5,578 nucleotides of DNA from Thermoplasmata archaeon (GTDB lineage Archaea; Thermoplasmatota; Thermoplasmata; Lutacidiplasmatales; UBA184): positions 1-5,578 of the forward strand of contig JASHYB010000183.1 in NCBI GenBank assembly GCA_030043255.1, in the 5' to 3' direction. How positions within the stretch are numbered: the stretch's first letter is position 1; each line of letters opens with the position of its first letter. The notes below the pieces were generated by a model. It was not told the DNA's origin. It was given only the letters and a program-made list of their open reading frames with translations, and made no database searches. Both the position numbers and the translations under genes were made by a program. This document shows, in pieces, positions 5,430 to 5,578 of this stretch.

Positions 5430-5578
5430 ATGGCGGCGAAACCGAAGGCTACCCCAACGAGCGCGCCGACGTTCCTGAGCGTGGCGGTGGTCGTCTCCGA
5501 CCGCGCGAAGGCGGTCAAGTGGTACACCGAGACCCTCGGACTGGACCACCTGAGCGACATGGAGCACTGGCAGACCGT
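5430..5578 (+). CDS. VOC-superfamily (glyoxalase/bleomycin-resistance/dioxygenase fold) protein, N-terminal part, cut by window edge
   Basis: Forty-nine complete codons are visible before the right edge. After a Lys/Pro/Thr/Ala-rich stretch of about 14 residues, the segment VAVVVSDRAKAVKWYTETLG (18-37) has the strand, short turn, then helix ending in Trp-Tyr. This pattern opens the first beta-alpha-beta-beta-beta module of VOC proteins. EHWQTV (45-50) would begin the next strand. VOC proteins include glyoxalase I, ring-cleavage dioxygenases, antibiotic-binding proteins and many uncharacterised small proteins, and nothing here decides among them. The place where metal-dependent members usually carry the first metal-binding His appears to be Ser17. 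The start is supported by GAGGAG just upstream. The gene is divergent from the sugar operon, and a functional link to it is not shown. Confidence 0.75.
   Translation, partial: MAAKPKATPTSAPTFLSVAVVVSDRAKAVKWYTETLGLDHLSDMEHWQT

Noticed and set aside
1..5578. CRISPR arrays, insertion sequences, tRNA genes, defence or mobile systems
   Set aside because: No spaced direct repeats, transposase-like protein, terminal inverted repeats or tRNA-like cloverleaf were seen. The region reads as conserved housekeeping metabolism.

Overview
This is a very GC-rich window (by eye well above 65%, with G or C at most third codon positions). It carries a compact central-carbon operon on the minus strand and the start of one divergent gene on the plus strand. 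The organism looks like a high-GC bacterium, in the style of Actinomycetota, Chloroflexota or a related uncultured lineage. The clues are a full-length bacterial-type transketolase, a glucose-6-phosphate isomerase of the kind usually fused to transaldolase, and a short-type 6-phosphogluconate dehydrogenase. A high-GC archaeon with bacterial-type sugar genes cannot be excluded from sequence alone, and no rRNA or other phylogenetic marker is present.

Layout, read along minus-strand transcription from right to left. A ROK-family sugar kinase, probably glucokinase (5266 to 4238), is followed after 3 bases by transketolase (4234 to 2222). Five bases later comes glucose-6-phosphate isomerase (2216 to 480). 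A 102-base spacer with a strong GC-rich hairpin follows, and then 6-phosphogluconate dehydrogenase starts at 377 and runs off the left edge. The two very short gaps imply co-transcription and probably translational coupling. The hairpin spacer and a strong Shine-Dalgarno sequence give the dehydrogenase its own translation start.

To the right, 163 bases (5267 to 5429) separate the kinase from a divergent plus-strand gene. That gene begins at 5430, continues past the right edge, and looks like a VOC (glyoxalase/bleomycin-resistance/dioxygenase fold) protein. The divergent region holds the only A/T-richer patch in the window and an 18-bp imperfect palindrome.

Together the four minus-strand enzymes would phosphorylate glucose, interconvert glucose-6-P and fructose-6-P, oxidise 6-phosphogluconate to ribulose-5-P, and reshuffle pentose phosphates. 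Glucose-6-phosphate dehydrogenase, 6-phosphogluconolactonase and transaldolase are not in the window; they may lie beyond the left edge or elsewhere. I found no mobile element, CRISPR array, tRNA, rRNA or convincing novel system. The points most worth a second look are the competing hairpins before the dehydrogenase, the transaldolase-type isomerase standing without transaldolase, and the palindromic divergent promoter region.
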